32,970 nt of DNA. Source: an uncultured Agathobaculum sp. (lineage in GTDB: Bacteria > Bacillota > Clostridia > Oscillospirales > Butyricicoccaceae). Positions within the stretch are counted from its first letter, which is position 1, and every line of letters begins with the position of its first letter. The position numbers and the translations under genes were made by a program. Below are positions 1 to 7,315 of this stretch, piece after piece. Under the pieces are notes generated by a model, which saw only the letters and a program-made list of their open reading frames with translations, searched no databases and was not told the origin of the DNA. The stretch is taken from positions 1 to 32,970 of the forward strand of contig CALWUJ010000021.1 of NCBI GenBank assembly GCA_944384725.1. The letters are read 5' to 3'.

Positions 1-561
1 CCGTGGAAAGATATTTTGGATGAAGCGAAACGTCTTGGCTATCGCAGCCACGGCGCAGGCACCTGTGGGCTGCACGTTCATATTTCGCGCATGGCGTTCG
101 GCTGTACTTACGAGACACAGGAAGCCTGCATCGCCCGCTTGGTGTACTTCGTCGAAAAGTTCTGGCCGGAGTTGCTGCGGTTCAGCCGGAGGACACAGGC
201 ACAGCTCAACCGCTGGGCAGCACGTTACGGCATGAAACTATGCCCACGGGAACAACTCAACCACGCGAAGGACTCCTGCGCCGGACGGTACACCGCCGTT
301 AACCTTACCAATGCGGACACGATCGAGCTTCGCCTGTTCCGCGGCACGCTCAAATACAACACCCTGATCGCCACCTTGCAGTTGGTCAACCACCTCTGCG
401 AGGTGGCGATTTCGCTTTCCGACACTGAATTGCAGGACATGAGTTGGTTCGATTTTCTCGACCGCATCGACGAACCCGAGCTGATTCAATACCTGAAAGA
501 ACGCCGGCTCTATGTCAACGAGCCGGTAAACACCAACACGGAGAACGAGGAGGCCTGCTGA
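1..561 (+). CDS. Amidoligase family protein (5' end outside window)
   Basis: The reading frame is open from the first base, so the gene begins upstream; about 186 C-terminal residues are visible. The motif GTCGLHVHIS near the start of the visible part is typical of the Amidoligase_2 family, a divergent glutamine-synthetase/ATP-grasp-related fold predicted to join carboxylates to amines. A later segment, TIELRLFRGTL, matches the conserved E-x-R-x-F-x-G region of that family. The stop codon overlaps the start of the next gene (TGATG), so the two are translationally coupled. Amidoligases paired with class II glutamine amidotransferases are a known gene neighbourhood, predicted to modify peptides or make small amide-linked metabolites. 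Substrate unknown. The early ATG at base 20 is in a different frame and is not the start. Confidence 0.85.
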   Translation, partial: PWKDILDEAKRLGYRSHGAGTCGLHVHISRMAFGCTYETQEACIARLVYFVEKFWPELLRFSRRTQAQLNRWAARYGMKLCPREQLNHAKDSCAGRYTAVNLTNADTIELRLFRGTLKYNTLIATLQLVNHLCEVAISLSDTELQDMSWFDFLDRIDEPELIQYLKERRLYVNEPVNTNTENEEAC

Positions 562-1505
562 TGTGCAGTTTATTCGGAATAATTGACCAACAAAACAAAC
601 TCACCACACGTGAAAAGAACCGCATTTTGAACACTCTTGCCCGCGAATGCGAGGTGCGTGGCACGGATGCGACCGGTATCGCCTATCACTTCGGCGGACG
701 GCTGCGCATCTTCAAGCGCCCGCTGCCAGCCCGCAAGCTACGCTTACGCGTGCCGAGCGGTGTAAACGTCATTATGGGGCACACCCGTATGACGACACAG
801 GGAAACGAAAAGTTCAACCAAAACAACCACCCATTTCCCGGCAGCATCGATGGCAAGACCTTTGCTCTTGCGCATAACGGCATCCTGTGGAACGATAAGA
901 TTCTGAAACAACAGGAAAATCTGCCGCAGACCAGCGTCGAAACCGACAGCTACGTTGCCGTGCAGCTCTTGGAACAACAAAACGCCCTCGACTTCGCCAG
1001 CCTGAAAGCTATGGCCGAGACGGTCGAGGGCTCTTTTGTATTTACGGTGCTGGACAGTGAGGACACCATCTGGTTCGTGAAAGGCGACAACCCGCTGTGC
1101 CTGTTTCACTACGACGGCTTCACGCTTTACGCTTCGACGCAGGAAATCCTTGTGAAAGCGGTAAAGCGACTGCGGCTAGGCAAGCCGCAGACCGTTCAGC
1201 AGCCGGAGGAGGGAGAAATCCTGAAAATCGACAAATTCGGCAATCAGACCACCGGCAGCTTCCTTCCGCGCACCAGCTACGCCCACTGGTGGCGCGGCGC
1301 GCCCTACTACGGTTACCCGTGGGACGTGGACGAGGCCGACAGCCTGCACGACGAGCTGCTCGCCGCCGCGAAGTCCATGGGCGTGAGTGCGGACGAAGTG
1401 CAAGCGCTCTTGGACTACGGCTGCGACCCGGACGAGATCGAGGAGCTGCTGTATGACCCGGCACTGCTGCATGAGATGACCGGCGAATTACTATACGCAT
1501 ATTAA
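561..1505 (+). CDS. Class II glutamine amidotransferase domain protein
   Basis: 314 residues starting MCSLFGII; Cys2 becomes the N-terminal nucleophile after Met removal, the hallmark of Ntn-type (GATase_6/7) glutamine amidotransferases. Supporting motifs are RGTDATGIA (33-41), GHTRMTTQG (73-81), HNGI (105-108) and ETDS (127-130), which match the glutamine-binding elements of the PurF/GlmS superfamily. There is no attached synthase domain; the C-terminal ~70 residues are acidic and specific to this branch. The start at 561 was chosen because Cys2 must follow the initiator Met, GAGGAGG lies at 547-553, and the ATG overlaps the amidoligase stop. Longer readings from upstream codons would bury the nucleophile. 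It probably supplies ammonia or transfers an amide in concert with the amidoligase; that cooperation is inferred from coupling and from known neighbourhoods. Confidence 0.88.
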   Translation: MCSLFGIIDQQNKLTTREKNRILNTLARECEVRGTDATGIAYHFGGRLRIFKRPLPARKLRLRVPSGVNVIMGHTRMTTQGNEKFNQNNHPFPGSIDGKTFALAHNGILWNDKILKQQENLPQTSVETDSYVAVQLLEQQNALDFASLKAMAETVEGSFVFTVLDSEDTIWFVKGDNPLCLFHYDGFTLYASTQEILVKAVKRLRLGKPQTVQQPEEGEILKIDKFGNQTTGSFLPRTSYAHWWRGAPYYGYPWDVDEADSLHDELLAAAKSMGVSADEVQALLDYGCDPDEIEELLYDPALLHEMTGELLYAY

Positions 1506-1520
1506 GGAGGGGCATCACAC

Positions 1521-1624
1521 ATGGGGCAATTTCCAAAGCGTTCGAACTGCTTGGTTCGTTCGTCGAAGTCGTGATTGAGATCGCGGAGAAATCCGCCAAA
1601 AACAGCAAAACGCCGGACAAATAG
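1521..1624 (+). pseudogene. Small ORF with apparent one-base frameshift
   Basis: A strong ribosome binding site (AAGGAGGGG, 1504-1512) precedes ATG 1521, but that frame stops after 17 codons. One frame over, an uninterrupted peptide-like stretch runs to TAG at 1622-1624 and reads ISKAFELLGSFVEVVIEIAE then KSAKNSKTPDK, a plausible amphipathic helix with a charged tail. A single missing base in the GGGG run just after the ATG would restore a protein of about 34 residues. It lies 16 bases after the amidotransferase stop and would be the third gene of that operon. It could be a decayed gene, a sequencing or assembly error in a homopolymer, or coincidence. Confidence 0.4.
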
Positions 1625-1626
1625 TC

Positions 1627-1725
1627 TGTCAATAGAGTATACCCTACTGACACAGCCAAAAAGTATGGCAATAGGGTCGGTTTCGGGGTTTTGCAATATG
1701 TCAAAACGGAACCCGACCCTATTGC
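1627..1725 (+). repeat. Two inverted repeats (hairpin-rich spacer)
   Basis: The 307-base spacer between the amidotransferase and the toxin-antitoxin pair holds two hairpins. The first pairs TGTCAATAG (1627-1635) with CTACTGACA (1644-1652), one mismatch. The second is much longer: GCAATAGGGTCGG at 1668-1680 pairs with the arm ending at 1725, continues imperfectly inward, and closes with GTTTTG against CAAAAC around a short loop near 1697. Both contain AATAG. Neither is followed by a clear T-run, so a simple terminator is not obvious; recombinase or regulator binding, or a decayed small mobile repeat, are alternatives. Confidence 0.6.
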
Positions 1726-1756
1726 AACACTTCGACCCGATTCAACAGCATCTTGC

Positions 1757-1785
1757 TTTACGGGCGGAGCGATTTTTGTTATAAT
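1757..1785 (+). promoter_or_regulatory. Promoter of the toxin-antitoxin operon
   Basis: A perfect -10 TATAAT sits at 1780-1785, with TTTACG at 1757-1762 as a moderate -35 after a 17-base spacer. It lies about 30 bases upstream of the antitoxin start and directly after the hairpin region. Confidence 0.6.
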
Positions 1786-1812
1786 GAGGACAATCTAACT
1801 AGGAGGGATGGT

Positions 1813-2112
1813 ATGCTGCCCGAATCGACCGGCATCCGCGATGTCGTTTTGAAACAGATCTGCGATCTTGCGGCACAATATGGCCTACGCAAGGTGATCC
1901 TGTTCGGTTCCCGCGCACGCGGCGACTTTAAAGAACGCAGCGACATCGACCTTGCGGTCAGCGGCGGCAACATTTCCGGCTTTGCGCTCGCGGTAGACGA
2001 AGAGACTGATACCCTGCTGCAATATGACGTGGTCAATCTGAATTGCCCCGTGGATGAGGCGCTGCTTGAAAATATTGAGAAGGACGGAAAAGTGCTTTAT
2101 GAAGAAGTTTGA
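1813..2112 (+). CDS. mntA: MntA-type nucleotidyltransferase antitoxin
   Basis: A 99-residue minimal nucleotidyltransferase. The motif GSRARGDFKERSDID (32-46) fits the GSx10DxD signature exactly; G32/S33 bind the nucleotide phosphates and D44/D46 bind magnesium. In characterised MntA/HepT systems this enzyme transfers AMP onto a tyrosine of its HEPN partner and silences it. The ATG at 1813 follows AGGAGGG (1801-1807) at proper spacing; an upstream in-frame start at 1753 has no ribosome binding site and precedes the promoter. The gene overlaps the downstream HEPN gene by 14 bases, so antitoxin and toxin are made together. HI0073-like housekeeping pairs of unknown role are the alternative reading of the same family. 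Confidence 0.87.
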   Translation: MLPESTGIRDVVLKQICDLAAQYGLRKVILFGSRARGDFKERSDIDLAVSGGNISGFALAVDEETDTLLQYDVVNLNCPVDEALLENIEKDGKVLYEEV

Positions 2113-2491
2113 GAATTTCTGTAAGGCACTGCACAATCTCGAGGATATCCAAAATTATCAGCCGCCTTATGACAATGTCGTGCTGATTGGACTGGTTTCG
2201 CTCTATCAAATTTGCTTTGAGCAGGCTTGGAAGGCAATGAAAGAGGCCATGGAGAACGAAGGCGTCAACACCGCTGTGACCGGCTCGCCGCGCAGCATTA
2301 TCAAGGAAGCCTATCGACTGCACATGATCGATGACGAGGCTGCTTGGCTGGGTGCATTGCAGGCGCGTAATCTCGCGTCCCACGCCTACAATCAGCAAAC
2401 CGCGCTCGAAATCATTGCGCAAATCAGCAGCACCTATCTACCGCTGTTCCGCGCATTGCAAACATCCATTGAGCAAAACTGGGTGCATTAA
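2099..2491 (+). CDS. hepT: HepT-type HEPN toxin (nucleotidyltransferase substrate-binding family)
   Basis: A 130-residue all-helical protein of the HI0074/HepT family. R90-N-L-A-S-H95-A-Y97 fits the Rx4HxY motif exactly: Arg and His form the HEPN ribonuclease site and the Tyr is the residue AMPylated by MntA in characterised systems. All three key residues are present, so the toxin looks intact. ATG 2099 was chosen because it is the first family-like Met and overlaps the antitoxin's end; the start at 2054 would run deep inside the antitoxin gene. A strong terminator follows 19 bases after the stop, closing a two-gene operon. It sits between the amidoligase module and a resolvase and probably stabilises the element or acts in phage defence (inference). 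Confidence 0.85.
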   Translation: MKKFENFCKALHNLEDIQNYQPPYDNVVLIGLVSLYQICFEQAWKAMKEAMENEGVNTAVTGSPRSIIKEAYRLHMIDDEAAWLGALQARNLASHAYNQQTALEIIAQISSTYLPLFRALQTSIEQNWVH

Positions 2492-2509
2492 AACCAATAA
2501 GAAACACAA

Positions 2510-2536
2510 AACGCTGCCGTTTGGCAGCGTTTTTCT
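2510..2536 (+). terminator. Rho-independent terminator after hepT
   Basis: AACGCTGCC and GGCAGCGTT form a perfect nine-base-pair stem around a GTTT loop, followed by a T-run. Confidence 0.9.
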
Positions 2537-2559
2537 TTTAGGAAAGAGGGAGAGAGCAC

Positions 2560-3120
2560 ATGAAAATCGGTTACATCCGTGTCAGCACGGAGGAACAGAA
2601 CCCTGTCCGGCAGCAGGTACTGCTGCACGAGTTGGGCGTGGACGAAATCTTCATCGACAAGGCGAGCGGCAAAAATACCGACCGCCCAGAACTGCAGCGC
2701 ATGATGGACTACGTCCGCAAAGGCGACACGGTGATCGTCGAGTCGATCAGCCGTTTCGCCCGCAATACTCGCGACCTACTGGAGCTAGTCGAGCAACTAA
2801 CCGCCAAGCAGGTCGAGTTCGTCTCCAAGAAGGAGGCGATCGACACCACCACCCCAACCGGCAAGTTCATGCTGACCATATTCGCGGCGGTGGCCGAGCT
2901 GGAACGAGAGTATATCCTGCAACGCCAGCGCGAGGGCATCGCCATCGCCAAGTCACAAGGCAAATACCATGGCCGCGCACCGCTGCCACTGCCCGACAAC
3001 TTCGACGATATCGTCGCCCAGTGGCGGCGCGGCGAGATCACCGCGAGGGAGGCCATGCGAAGGACAGGGCTTAAGCCTAATACATTTTACCGGCGGGTGC
3101 GATATATAAAAGCACTCTAA
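2560..3120 (+). CDS. Small serine recombinase (resolvase/invertase family)
   Basis: 186 residues with the full resolvase/invertase layout: the nucleophile Ser9 in GYIRVSTEEQ, the conserved RPELQRMM and VESISRFARN segments, a long E-helix rich in Glu and Arg, and a C-terminal helix-turn-helix around ITAREAMRRTGLKPNTFYRR (about 155-175). It should catalyse site-specific recombination at short inverted-repeat sites, acting as resolvase or invertase. ATG 2560 follows a GGAAAGAGGGAGAG ribosome binding region. It is separated from the toxin-antitoxin operon by a terminator, but no distinct promoter is obvious. Likely targets are nearby inverted repeats, possibly those at 1627-1725, which is a guess. 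Confidence 0.9.
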   Translation: MKIGYIRVSTEEQNPVRQQVLLHELGVDEIFIDKASGKNTDRPELQRMMDYVRKGDTVIVESISRFARNTRDLLELVEQLTAKQVEFVSKKEAIDTTTPTGKFMLTIFAAVAELEREYILQRQREGIAIAKSQGKYHGRAPLPLPDNFDDIVAQWRRGEITAREAMRRTGLKPNTFYRRVRYIKAL

Positions 3121-3336
3121 AAAGATTCAGCCATCGGTGGCATTCGGTGAAGGTACGCAGATGTCCAAAATAGTGCAAGATACTCGCCGGATTCAACTTC
3201 CATCGAGTTTATACAAATTACTCAGGAATTGAGGAAGCCTTACAATATCAATTTCTGACGAACCAACATAATCTGTGATAGTCCATGATACAAAGGGGGG
3301 CTTTCCTATTTATAGAAAAGCAAAAGTCCTCCATGA
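3121..3336. other. Intergenic spacer, no gene seen
   Basis: This spacer separates the resolvase from the oppositely oriented AT-rich gene. It holds only very short ORFs with no credible ribosome binding site and marks the sharp change in base composition. The inverted repeat at 3300-3321 is listed separately. Confidence 0.5.
3300..3321 (-). terminator. Weak hairpin after the AT-rich gene
   Basis: On the minus strand GCTTTTCTA and TAGGAAAGC pair (one wobble) around TAAA, 15 bases after the stop of the AT-rich gene. It is followed by CCCCCCTTT rather than a T-run, so termination strength is doubtful. Confidence 0.35.
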
Positions 3337-5442
3337 TCATTTTTGAATAATCCAAACAAGTTTCAGTTTTAAAGATTGCAATATGCACTCCCAAACTTCT
3401 AAATAAGCCTGAGATAGAATATATCGAATATCCGAAATCAGAGATTCATTAAAGCTTGTCAAAATAGTCTGTATTTCTGATTGCATATCAATTGTCTCCA
3501 ACAGCCATTTCAGAAAATAGAATTCACGCAATCCATATAGTAAAGTACGTTTATTTGAGTCACCGCTTTTCCTAACCATTTCAAAGTATTGGGTCAGTGC
3601 ACGGTGTATCTGCATATTTTCTTGTAAATCCATGATATCCTTATCACGAAATTCTCTTTTTATGATATTTAGGGTCTGTTCTTCTGAAAATACTGTCGTC
3701 ATCAAGTCGTCGTATATCTTTGAATTTTGGATTATTTCATCTAATTCTTGTTGGCCAATCATTTGTGAGCACAAAAAATCAAATATTTCTTGCAAAGTAA
3801 GTTGATGAAAATGAATCTGACACCTTAACAAAAGTGCTGCCAATTTGGTATCTGGCTCTAATTGATATTCAAGAGGAATTTCGTACGAAAAAATAGGTTG
3901 TTGCTTTAAGAAATTGTATACCATTATTGAGAAAATATTATTTATGATACACGAGTATTCATCAGTACAATTTGATTTGCTCTGGTATTCGACAAAATGT
4001 GTAGTAATCTGAAACGAAACAATATTTAAGTCTACACAAACAGTGCCCACTGCCAATTGAATTCTTCTGTAGCATTCCAATACTTGCATAGCCGAAGCTT
4101 TTTTCTCATTAAGAGGCAATTGTTCGTTTGGAAACAGCCAATGATATACCTGAAAGATAGCATTAATTGATTTTTGAGAAGGTAACAGACCGCAATACAG
4201 GGGAATAAAAACCTGCTCCGACAGCAGTTCTGCAATTTTCAAAATTGCACATCCCATATCTGTCTGTTGAAAGAACTTACATACTATTTTCCTTCTATTG
4301 CAGATATTTTCTAAGTTTCCCATTATGCCAACTACTATCATATCAAACGCTTGTGCATATAAATCAAAATGGTCATCCGCATATACATCACCAAACACGG
4401 GAACCAGCGCGTCATATATACGCCGAAAAGATAGGATAAAGTAAGGGAGCTTTCCCAAGAAGGAATTCGTTATAAATTTATAATTTTCCATATATATCGC
4501 ATGAGGTCCTTCGTGATTCCCACTGATCGCCCCATATATATCTTCAAACAGTTGCGTATACTGTCGTGCTGTAAACAATTTTTTCAGTTTATCAGGAAAA
4601 GTCATTTTTAAATAAAACTTCTTTTCGTCATTTGCAGTATTTTGTTTGCAATGCCGATCAGTGTTTGTCAGACATCTTACCGACTCATAAATACATTCAG
4701 GATATCTGACAAATAGCAAGAAGACATATAATGGAAAAACATAGGCGTATACCGGGCAATTAGCAATTACGCCGAACATTTTTTGTAAGTTTCGGATCAT
4801 TATCTTTTCAATATTTGGGCTCATAACGCTATGTAACTGATTGAAATAGAAATTGCAAAAAATATTCTTTAGGGTTTCTACCATACATGCATTTTGGCGG
4901 CATAATACCGAAAATATTTTGATCTTCCGTGCACGCGCAGATTCATCCAAAGGATCTCGTTTTTCTTCGAGGGATAAAAGCAAATCATCCAAGCTGACAA
5001 TATAATTTTTATGAAAAGAATTGATACTTTTACAAACATTCTGAAACAGATATGTGGCGCTCTTACGCGAATTATATTGTGCATTTAAATGATCAACCCA
5101 TGCGTTTATATCTTTGGAACTGGGCAGATCAGGGGAAAGCATATGACCATTTTGTAATTTCCAATCTTTGTTCGACACGCTCCAAGCCGTTGTTAATACT
5201 CGCATGCCATGCTGGACGTTTTTGGAGAAAAAATCCGAGTCAAAAGAATACTCATAACTGGCTAAAGTACTGACCAGCATACAGAAAACTTGAAAATCTT
5301 CATCGTTTTGCGAATCGATATCTGCATTTTTCAGAATCTCATCAATTTTTATCGTCAAGTGTTGTGCATATTCTATATTATTTGCTAGCGCCATTTTGTT
5401 GTATTCCAACACCAAAGGCATAAGCTGATTCACTATACTCAT
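3337..5442 (-). CDS. Unrecognised large helical protein, AT-rich cargo gene
   Basis: 701 residues, not recognised as any family. The sequence is rich in Leu, Ile, Phe, Tyr, Asn and Cys, with predicted helix throughout and no signal peptide. A hydrophobic patch (CPVYAYVFPLYVFLLFVRYP) could be a buried helix or a weak membrane segment. No P-loop, nuclease, methylase or protease motif is visible. The start is ATG at 5442 because AGGAGG sits seven bases upstream; the ATG two codons earlier is only one base from that site. The gene is on the strand opposite to its neighbours, has its own promoter, and its codon and base use are clearly more AT-rich than everything around it. That pattern, between a resolvase and a helicase operon, fits recently acquired defence-type cargo, but its function is unknown. 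Confidence 0.75.
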   Translation of the reverse strand: MSIVNQLMPLVLEYNKMALANNIEYAQHLTIKIDEILKNADIDSQNDEDFQVFCMLVSTLASYEYSFDSDFFSKNVQHGMRVLTTAWSVSNKDWKLQNGHMLSPDLPSSKDINAWVDHLNAQYNSRKSATYLFQNVCKSINSFHKNYIVSLDDLLLSLEEKRDPLDESARARKIKIFSVLCRQNACMVETLKNIFCNFYFNQLHSVMSPNIEKIMIRNLQKMFGVIANCPVYAYVFPLYVFLLFVRYPECIYESVRCLTNTDRHCKQNTANDEKKFYLKMTFPDKLKKLFTARQYTQLFEDIYGAISGNHEGPHAIYMENYKFITNSFLGKLPYFILSFRRIYDALVPVFGDVYADDHFDLYAQAFDMIVVGIMGNLENICNRRKIVCKFFQQTDMGCAILKIAELLSEQVFIPLYCGLLPSQKSINAIFQVYHWLFPNEQLPLNEKKASAMQVLECYRRIQLAVGTVCVDLNIVSFQITTHFVEYQSKSNCTDEYSCIINNIFSIMVYNFLKQQPIFSYEIPLEYQLEPDTKLAALLLRCQIHFHQLTLQEIFDFLCSQMIGQQELDEIIQNSKIYDDLMTTVFSEEQTLNIIKREFRDKDIMDLQENMQIHRALTQYFEMVRKSGDSNKRTLLYGLREFYFLKWLLETIDMQSEIQTILTSFNESLISDIRYILSQAYLEVWECILQSLKLKLVWIIQK

Positions 5443-5549
5443 TTTCATACCTCCTATATGCACCCATGTTTGCCGTGCCTCGTTGTATGATACAAATACG
5501 ATACCGTTCACCCAGCTCGTATATGACTGGGCTATTGGTGCCTATTTAT

Positions 5550-5578
5550 ATTATACCTTACCACACTTTATATGGAAA
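5550..5578 (-). promoter_or_regulatory. Promoter of the AT-rich gene
   Basis: On the minus strand, TTTCCA (5578-5573) and a perfect TATAAT (5555-5550) are separated by 17 bases, leaving a leader of about 100 bases before the start at 5442. Confidence 0.55.
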
Positions 5579-5607
5579 TATTTTGCTTCCTATTTTTATA
5601 GTTTTCT

Positions 5608-5613
5608 TATAAT
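5608..5613 (+). promoter_or_regulatory. Possible -10 element of the helicase operon
   Basis: A perfect TATAAT lies about 100 bases upstream of the operon start. No good -35 stands at 16-18 bases; TTGCTT is 19 bases away. The spacer 5443-5713 therefore seems to hold divergent promoters. Confidence 0.35.
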
Positions 5614-5684
5614 AAAAATAGAACATAATCTGATATTCACATCAGCTTCCCATTGATAAGATATTAGTGAGCTCAAAAAATTGA

Positions 5685-5704
5685 GGAGGCCTCCCCATAA
5701 GGAG
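5685..5704 (+). promoter_or_regulatory. Palindrome beside the operon's ribosome binding site
   Basis: A perfect palindrome GGAGGCCTCC (5685-5694) stands just before the likely ribosome binding site AAGGAG (5699-5704). The CTCC part could pair with either GGAGG before it or GGAG after it, so it might limit ribosome access. Confidence 0.35.
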
Positions 5705-5713
5705 AAATGCACC

Positions 5714-7315
5714 TTGAAAAAGCAAAACAAAATTCATGTCAAGCGGGTGATTAGCCTGCAAGACTCAACACTGGTACTCGGCAAGAGTTCTGGAAATGTT
5801 TTGCACGAACTGACTGAAAAAGAATGCGTTGCATGTGGTATTGATTTGGCCATTTCGCCAGAAGACATTGCGGAACAGAAAAATGTCGAATTCACCGAAA
5901 TCAAGCTCAACCGCAAAACCGCAGATCCGCCGATCTCACGTGCATCCCGCATCTCACCGGACAGTATGCTCCTGCGCCTGTTCGATCTGTTTGTGGATCC
6001 GGGATTCACCATCCAGCTACTAGGCGTGCTACTGCTTAGCCGATTCTGGTCGATTTTTTGGCCGGAGCTTGTGCCACGTATGCAAGTGCTGCTGACTGGA
6101 TTGATCGTGCCATCTGGCCCGTTGCTATGGATGATCCGGCTGATCGGTGGAGCAGAGTCATGGACGGGCAACGGTTGGAGTACCCAGCTTCCCACTTGTC
6201 TTTATGCCCGTCACAGCTTCGGACAAGCTACCGTAGCATCCCACTGGACGGACTATACTCGTACGGAAATTCGATTACGCAACCAAACAGTGCAGTTGCG
6301 CACCAGATATGTGGATCGTGCCGTTCTTATTCTGTCTAGCTTTCCAGCTTCCCTACAGCGAACCTTCCATGAGGAACAGCCGTTTGCTATACCGCTATTT
6401 GCGATGAGCAAAACGCCAACTCGTACCGATGTGACACTTTCCCTCGATGGTAGCATTAGCTGTACTTACGAGCAAATATTGTTCGACTATATGAAGGACT
6501 GCACGGACGAGCTGATGGCTGAATGTGAGGCGTTTGTCCGAACAGTACACAAGAAAAAACGTTGGCGGCAAGCTCTACTCGATGCCTTTCAGCAGCACTG
6601 CATCATTGGACGTGACGGTGATTATGTCAAATGTGCTACAGATGCAGATCGCCGCGTACACGCTGCTATGCTTGCGGTCCTGGAAATCTGGTTTCGCTGG
6701 CTCATTGATACGAATCGATGTGCCGAAGAAACCGCAAATGAGCGGTATATGGAAGTTTGGGCAGTAATACTGCCCGAAACCTATCCGAAACCGGCTGGCG
6801 ATTCCCAAGGAGAATTCCGAGTGGAGTCGCTTGGAACCTTTCTACGCTTCCTGAATGAACAGCTTGCGACAGTGCGTATCTCAGATCGTTTCGAACAAGG
6901 AAGTGTGGCGGTTGTTCGGGAAGTCGGCAGTGAAAAGCTGCTGATTTTACATCGCGAATTAACAGTCAATGCCTTGCTTGACTGGGCCAAAGCCCGACAG
7001 GTTGATTGCGCCTTCATCGATGGTCGCAAGTCTAGCGAAATCCCTGCTAAACTGCAACGTGAATGGATGACCGAAGCGCCGGATCTATTCAAAACAGGGG
7101 GACGAGATGTTACATGGAAGTGCGGTCTTGTAGACTCAAAGCACAAGGTGGCAGCCCTTGGCCTACGGTTGGAATTACTGCGGCGGCAGCTGGAAGCATA
7201 TCAAATTCCGGTCGATAGTGCGCTCGGGCAGTTAGTGTATCCACCGGAGTCGGATGCGCAGCCCGAATTTACAGAATCAGCAATTTGGGAAGACTTTCAG
7301 GAGCTTGACCTATGA
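5714..7315 (+). CDS. Unrecognised protein coupled to a Fe-S helicase-like gene
   Basis: 533 residues from TTG 5714, chosen because AAGGAG lies nine bases upstream; a TTG at 5681 is also possible but would place the ribosome binding site inside the gene. I do not recognise the family. An N-terminal region carries a CVACGID pair of cysteines. Around residues 90-145 is a hydrophobic stretch, including PELVPRMQVLLTGLIVPSGP, that might be a degenerate P-loop ATPase core (the GKS/T of a Walker A is absent) or two membrane helices. The remainder is mixed and charged, with KKKRWRQALLDAF suggesting a nucleic-acid-binding helix. The stop overlaps the helicase start (ATGA), so the two proteins are almost certainly made in fixed ratio and act together. 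Confidence 0.75.
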   Translation: MKKQNKIHVKRVISLQDSTLVLGKSSGNVLHELTEKECVACGIDLAISPEDIAEQKNVEFTEIKLNRKTADPPISRASRISPDSMLLRLFDLFVDPGFTIQLLGVLLLSRFWSIFWPELVPRMQVLLTGLIVPSGPLLWMIRLIGGAESWTGNGWSTQLPTCLYARHSFGQATVASHWTDYTRTEIRLRNQTVQLRTRYVDRAVLILSSFPASLQRTFHEEQPFAIPLFAMSKTPTRTDVTLSLDGSISCTYEQILFDYMKDCTDELMAECEAFVRTVHKKKRWRQALLDAFQQHCIIGRDGDYVKCATDADRRVHAAMLAVLEIWFRWLIDTNRCAEETANERYMEVWAVILPETYPKPAGDSQGEFRVESLGTFLRFLNEQLATVRISDRFEQGSVAVVREVGSEKLLILHRELTVNALLDWAKARQVDCAFIDGRKSSEIPAKLQREWMTEAPDLFKTGGRDVTWKCGLVDSKHKVAALGLRLELLRRQLEAYQIPVDSALGQLVYPPESDAQPEFTESAIWEDFQELDL

